Assembly: GCF_021432385.1 (NCBI RefSeq)
Contig: NZ_JAEACT010000002.1
Coordinates: forward strand, 2,717,501-2,781,500
Length of the DNA: 64,000 nt
Source of the DNA: Clostridium hydrogenum
GTDB taxonomy: Bacteria > Bacillota > Clostridia > Clostridiales > Clostridiaceae
Direction: 5' to 3'
Positions 62,360 to 64,000 of the stretch are shown in pieces. The position numbers and the translations under genes are program-made. Under the pieces are notes generated by a model that saw only the letters and a list, made by a program, of their open reading frames with translations, ran no database searches and was not told where the DNA came from. How positions within the stretch are numbered: position 1 is the first letter of the stretch; each line of letters starts with the position of its first letter.

Positions 62360-63514
62360 TCACCTCGAAGCTGTAAAAGTGCATTTTACTTCATCATTAT
62401 CACTAATAGGTTTAGAGGTATTAGTTACAATTCCACCACTTATTTCTGAGCTATTTGCTGCTTTAATTGAACAATTTATACTATCATAAGCAACCACCTG
62501 TACCTCCACTTTTTTAACAGAACTTTCGCTACCTAATGCACTACCATTGCCAGTACTAACCTCATATACATAATCTATTCCATTTTCCTCAACTAAACAG
62601 CTTTTGGAAATAACATTATTATATCGTTTAGCATTTTCCTCGGTGGCTACTGTAACCTTATCATCTTCTTTTAAATCAGTATTACCACTTATATCTGCCG
62701 AAATTTCATATTCATCGGTGCTAGCTTTATACTTTTTTTCTGAAACTACTGCTTCTACCGCTGTAGCTTTTGAAGTTTCATCATCACCACTTATAACATT
62801 TACTTTGCTGCCAGCTGAAAACTTATCAGCATCTTTAGATGAAACTGTAAACCTTACACAAAGACTAGGCTCATTACTTACAATTTCAAATAATGCATCA
62901 CTACTTCCACCTAAATCTTCTCCTGCCCCTGAGCCAGCCTGATCCGCTGAAGCTCCAATTGAATCTTCATCTGCACTGTCAGAAGAACTTGCAGCATTTT
63001 TTGAATTTATATTCACTATTTTGCCATCAACATCTGAAAGAATGCTTCCATCAGCAGTTAGTCCTTTTCTTATTTCACTGTATTTTAAATTTTCCGTGTC
63101 GAGCTTATACTGATCTTCTTTGATTTTATCTTGATCTGGAGTTGCTGCTTTTTTTAAGGTATCAATTTCATCTTGAAGCTGCATTATTATCATTTCTTCT
63201 TCCCTTTCCTTTAAATTTATTGCATCATTATCTACCTTAGCAAGTACATCTCCTTTTTTTACGCTTTGATTTAGCTTTACATCAATTTCTTTAATGGACC
63301 AGTTTGGCATTGAATATATTTTGTGTGTATTTTCATACTCTACGGTTCCCATACCTTCAAAACTGTCACCTATTGTACCAGGCTTTAAATAAGCAACAGT
63401 GACTTCTGGAAGGAGCATATTATTTACAGTTTTCGAAAAATATGTGCAAAGTACAACTATGATTATAAACACTATAATACTTATACTTACTATTTTATTT
63501 CTTTTACTTTTCAT
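62360..63514 (-). CDS. HlyD-like membrane fusion protein
   Basis: A 384-residue periplasmic-adaptor-type protein. The N-terminal anchor (VSISIIVFIIIVVLCTYFS) is followed by a lipoyl-like half (SMPNWSIKEIDVKLNQSVKK, then GDVLAKVDNDA), a helical hairpin (about 105-150), and a Ser/Ala/Gly/Asp-rich loop (about 170-205). Beta domains with VRFTVSSKDADKFSAGSKVN come last. Such proteins work with MacB-type permeases, here the next gene, 4 bp away. In a Gram-positive it must act at the outer face of the membrane. Confidence 0.8.
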   Translation of the reverse strand: MKSKRNKIVSISIIVFIIIVVLCTYFSKTVNNMLLPEVTVAYLKPGTIGDSFEGMGTVEYENTHKIYSMPNWSIKEIDVKLNQSVKKGDVLAKVDNDAINLKEREEEMIIMQLQDEIDTLKKAATPDQDKIKEDQYKLDTENLKYSEIRKGLTADGSILSDVDGKIVNINSKNAASSSDSADEDSIGASADQAGSGAGEDLGGSSDALFEIVSNEPSLCVRFTVSSKDADKFSAGSKVNVISGDDETSKATAVEAVVSEKKYKASTDEYEISADISGNTDLKEDDKVTVATEENAKRYNNVISKSCLVEENGIDYVYEVSTGNGSALGSESSVKKVEVQVVAYDSINCSIKAANSSEISGGIVTNTSKPISDNDEVKCTFTASR

Positions 63515-63523
63515 ATTCTTACC

Positions 63524-64000
63524 TCACTTACTATCTAAATGTTGTATTCCTTTAAGCAGTTCCTCCTCTCCTTTCAAGAACATAAATATTGGTGGCAGCA
63601 TAAACATTACGCCGCAAGCAAAAGCAACTCCAAATTCATTACTATTAATTTGAGACAAAAAAGTTGAAAGCGGCTGCTTTTGGCTTCCAAGTAAAATTAA
63701 AGGCTGCTCAATCATATTCCAATTATCAATAAAACTTAGTATTGCAAGGGAAACTATTGCTCCTTTGCATTGAGGAATAATAATTTTAAATAAAATCTGA
63801 AGATGACCTGCTCCATCAACCTTTGCAGCCTGACACTCTTCATCTGGAATGGCTTTCAAGAATTGAGTCATCAAAAATACTCCAAAGGTTGAAAACATTG
63901 CTGGCAATATAACTGATGCATAGGAACCAACTAAATTGAGTTTTTTCATAATAATATATATCGGCACAAGTGTTACTTGATAAGGCATTATCATAAGTAA
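63524..64000 (-). CDS. Carbohydrate ABC transporter permease, MalG type (partial)
   Basis: The last 158 codons of an inner-membrane permease; the start lies beyond the right edge, since the frame is open to base 64000. MPYQVTLVPIYIIMKKLNLV and the EAA loop AAKVDGAGHLQILFKIIIPQ mark the MalG/UgpE group, which imports sugars with an ATPase and a binding protein. The membrane fusion protein gene begins 9 bp after its stop, so the three genes appear cotranscribed, an unusual mix of import- and export-type parts. Confidence 0.88.
   Translation of the reverse strand, partial: LLMIMPYQVTLVPIYIIMKKLNLVGSYASVILPAMFSTFGVFLMTQFLKAIPDEECQAAKVDGAGHLQILFKIIIPQCKGAIVSLAILSFIDNWNMIEQPLILLGSQKQPLSTFLSQINSNEFGVAFACGVMFMLPPIFMFLKGEEELLKGIQHLDSK

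Noticed and set aside
1..64000. tRNA or rRNA genes
   Set aside because: No cloverleaf with the conserved T-loop and no rRNA-like sequence was recognised by eye; a tRNA scan would settle it.

Overview
The window reads as chromosome of a low-GC, anaerobic, endospore-former-type Firmicute, most likely a Clostridium. It is very AT-rich, has strong GGAGG-type ribosome binding sites, and carries several Clostridium-typical families: a sufCBDSU operon, a CD3324-like regulator, a PuuR-type potRABCD operon and luxS. I could not run searches, so all names rest on motifs and family memory.

Layout. 1-3.2 kb: partial cobT, a cobalamin riboswitch cut off from it by a palindromic repeat, and a PadR regulator divergent from a split permease plus a DUF523 gene. 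3.3-8.3 kb: Fe-S assembly operon sufCBDSU. 8.5-13.4 kb: a secreted three-repeat protein, an MNT-type nucleotidyltransferase, a P-loop kinase, an unknown protein and a membrane acyltransferase. 13.9-15.5 kb: an AAA ATPase/PD-(D/E)XK protein. 16.0-19.9 kb: a visibly more GC-rich, probably imported cassette of arylsulfotransferase, CHVC thioredoxin and an enlarged thioredoxin reductase, with a divergent MerR regulator. 20.0-26.9 kb: the least explained region. It has two zinc-ribbon membrane proteins, a VirD4/TrwB-like ATPase, a small protein and a 618-residue acidic protein, followed by a decayed tandem copy of the last two genes. 27.0-33.8 kb: an XRE/DUF2178-like pair with a striking operator, an acetyltransferase-rich operon and a FAD/Rieske oxidoreductase. 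33.8-38.9 kb: an ECF sigma factor with a long C-terminal extension, coupled to a heterodimeric ABC exporter. 39-46 kb: acetyltransferases, a deleted second copy of the AAA/nuclease gene, luxS, a PC4-like protein, DedA and a PLC-like protein. 46-54 kb: LysR/asd, nitroreductase, HxlR/flavin reductase, AraC/MFS and a nucleotidyltransferase. 54-58.3 kb: potRABCD for polyamine uptake. 58.4-64 kb: a barnase/barstar pair, a thiamine-binding-like protein, a tandem HD-GYP protein, a MacB-like permease, a membrane fusion protein and a partial sugar ABC permease.

The intergenic DNA is packed with palindromic repeats. I distinguish families A (about 200-250 bp, CAGAGTACA ends), B (210 bp), C (about 230-315 bp), D (about 190 bp), E (about 100 bp, AAAGATAWACC ends) and F (about 50 bp). 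Cores and arms are shuffled between A, C and D. Many copies sit exactly at gene 3' ends, and at least four genes take their last codons and stop from a repeat.

The best candidates for something undescribed are the 20-26.9 kb VirD4-like locus, the arylsulfotransferase/thioredoxin/reductase cassette with its cysteine-free thioredoxin-like domain, and the repeat families that define gene ends.
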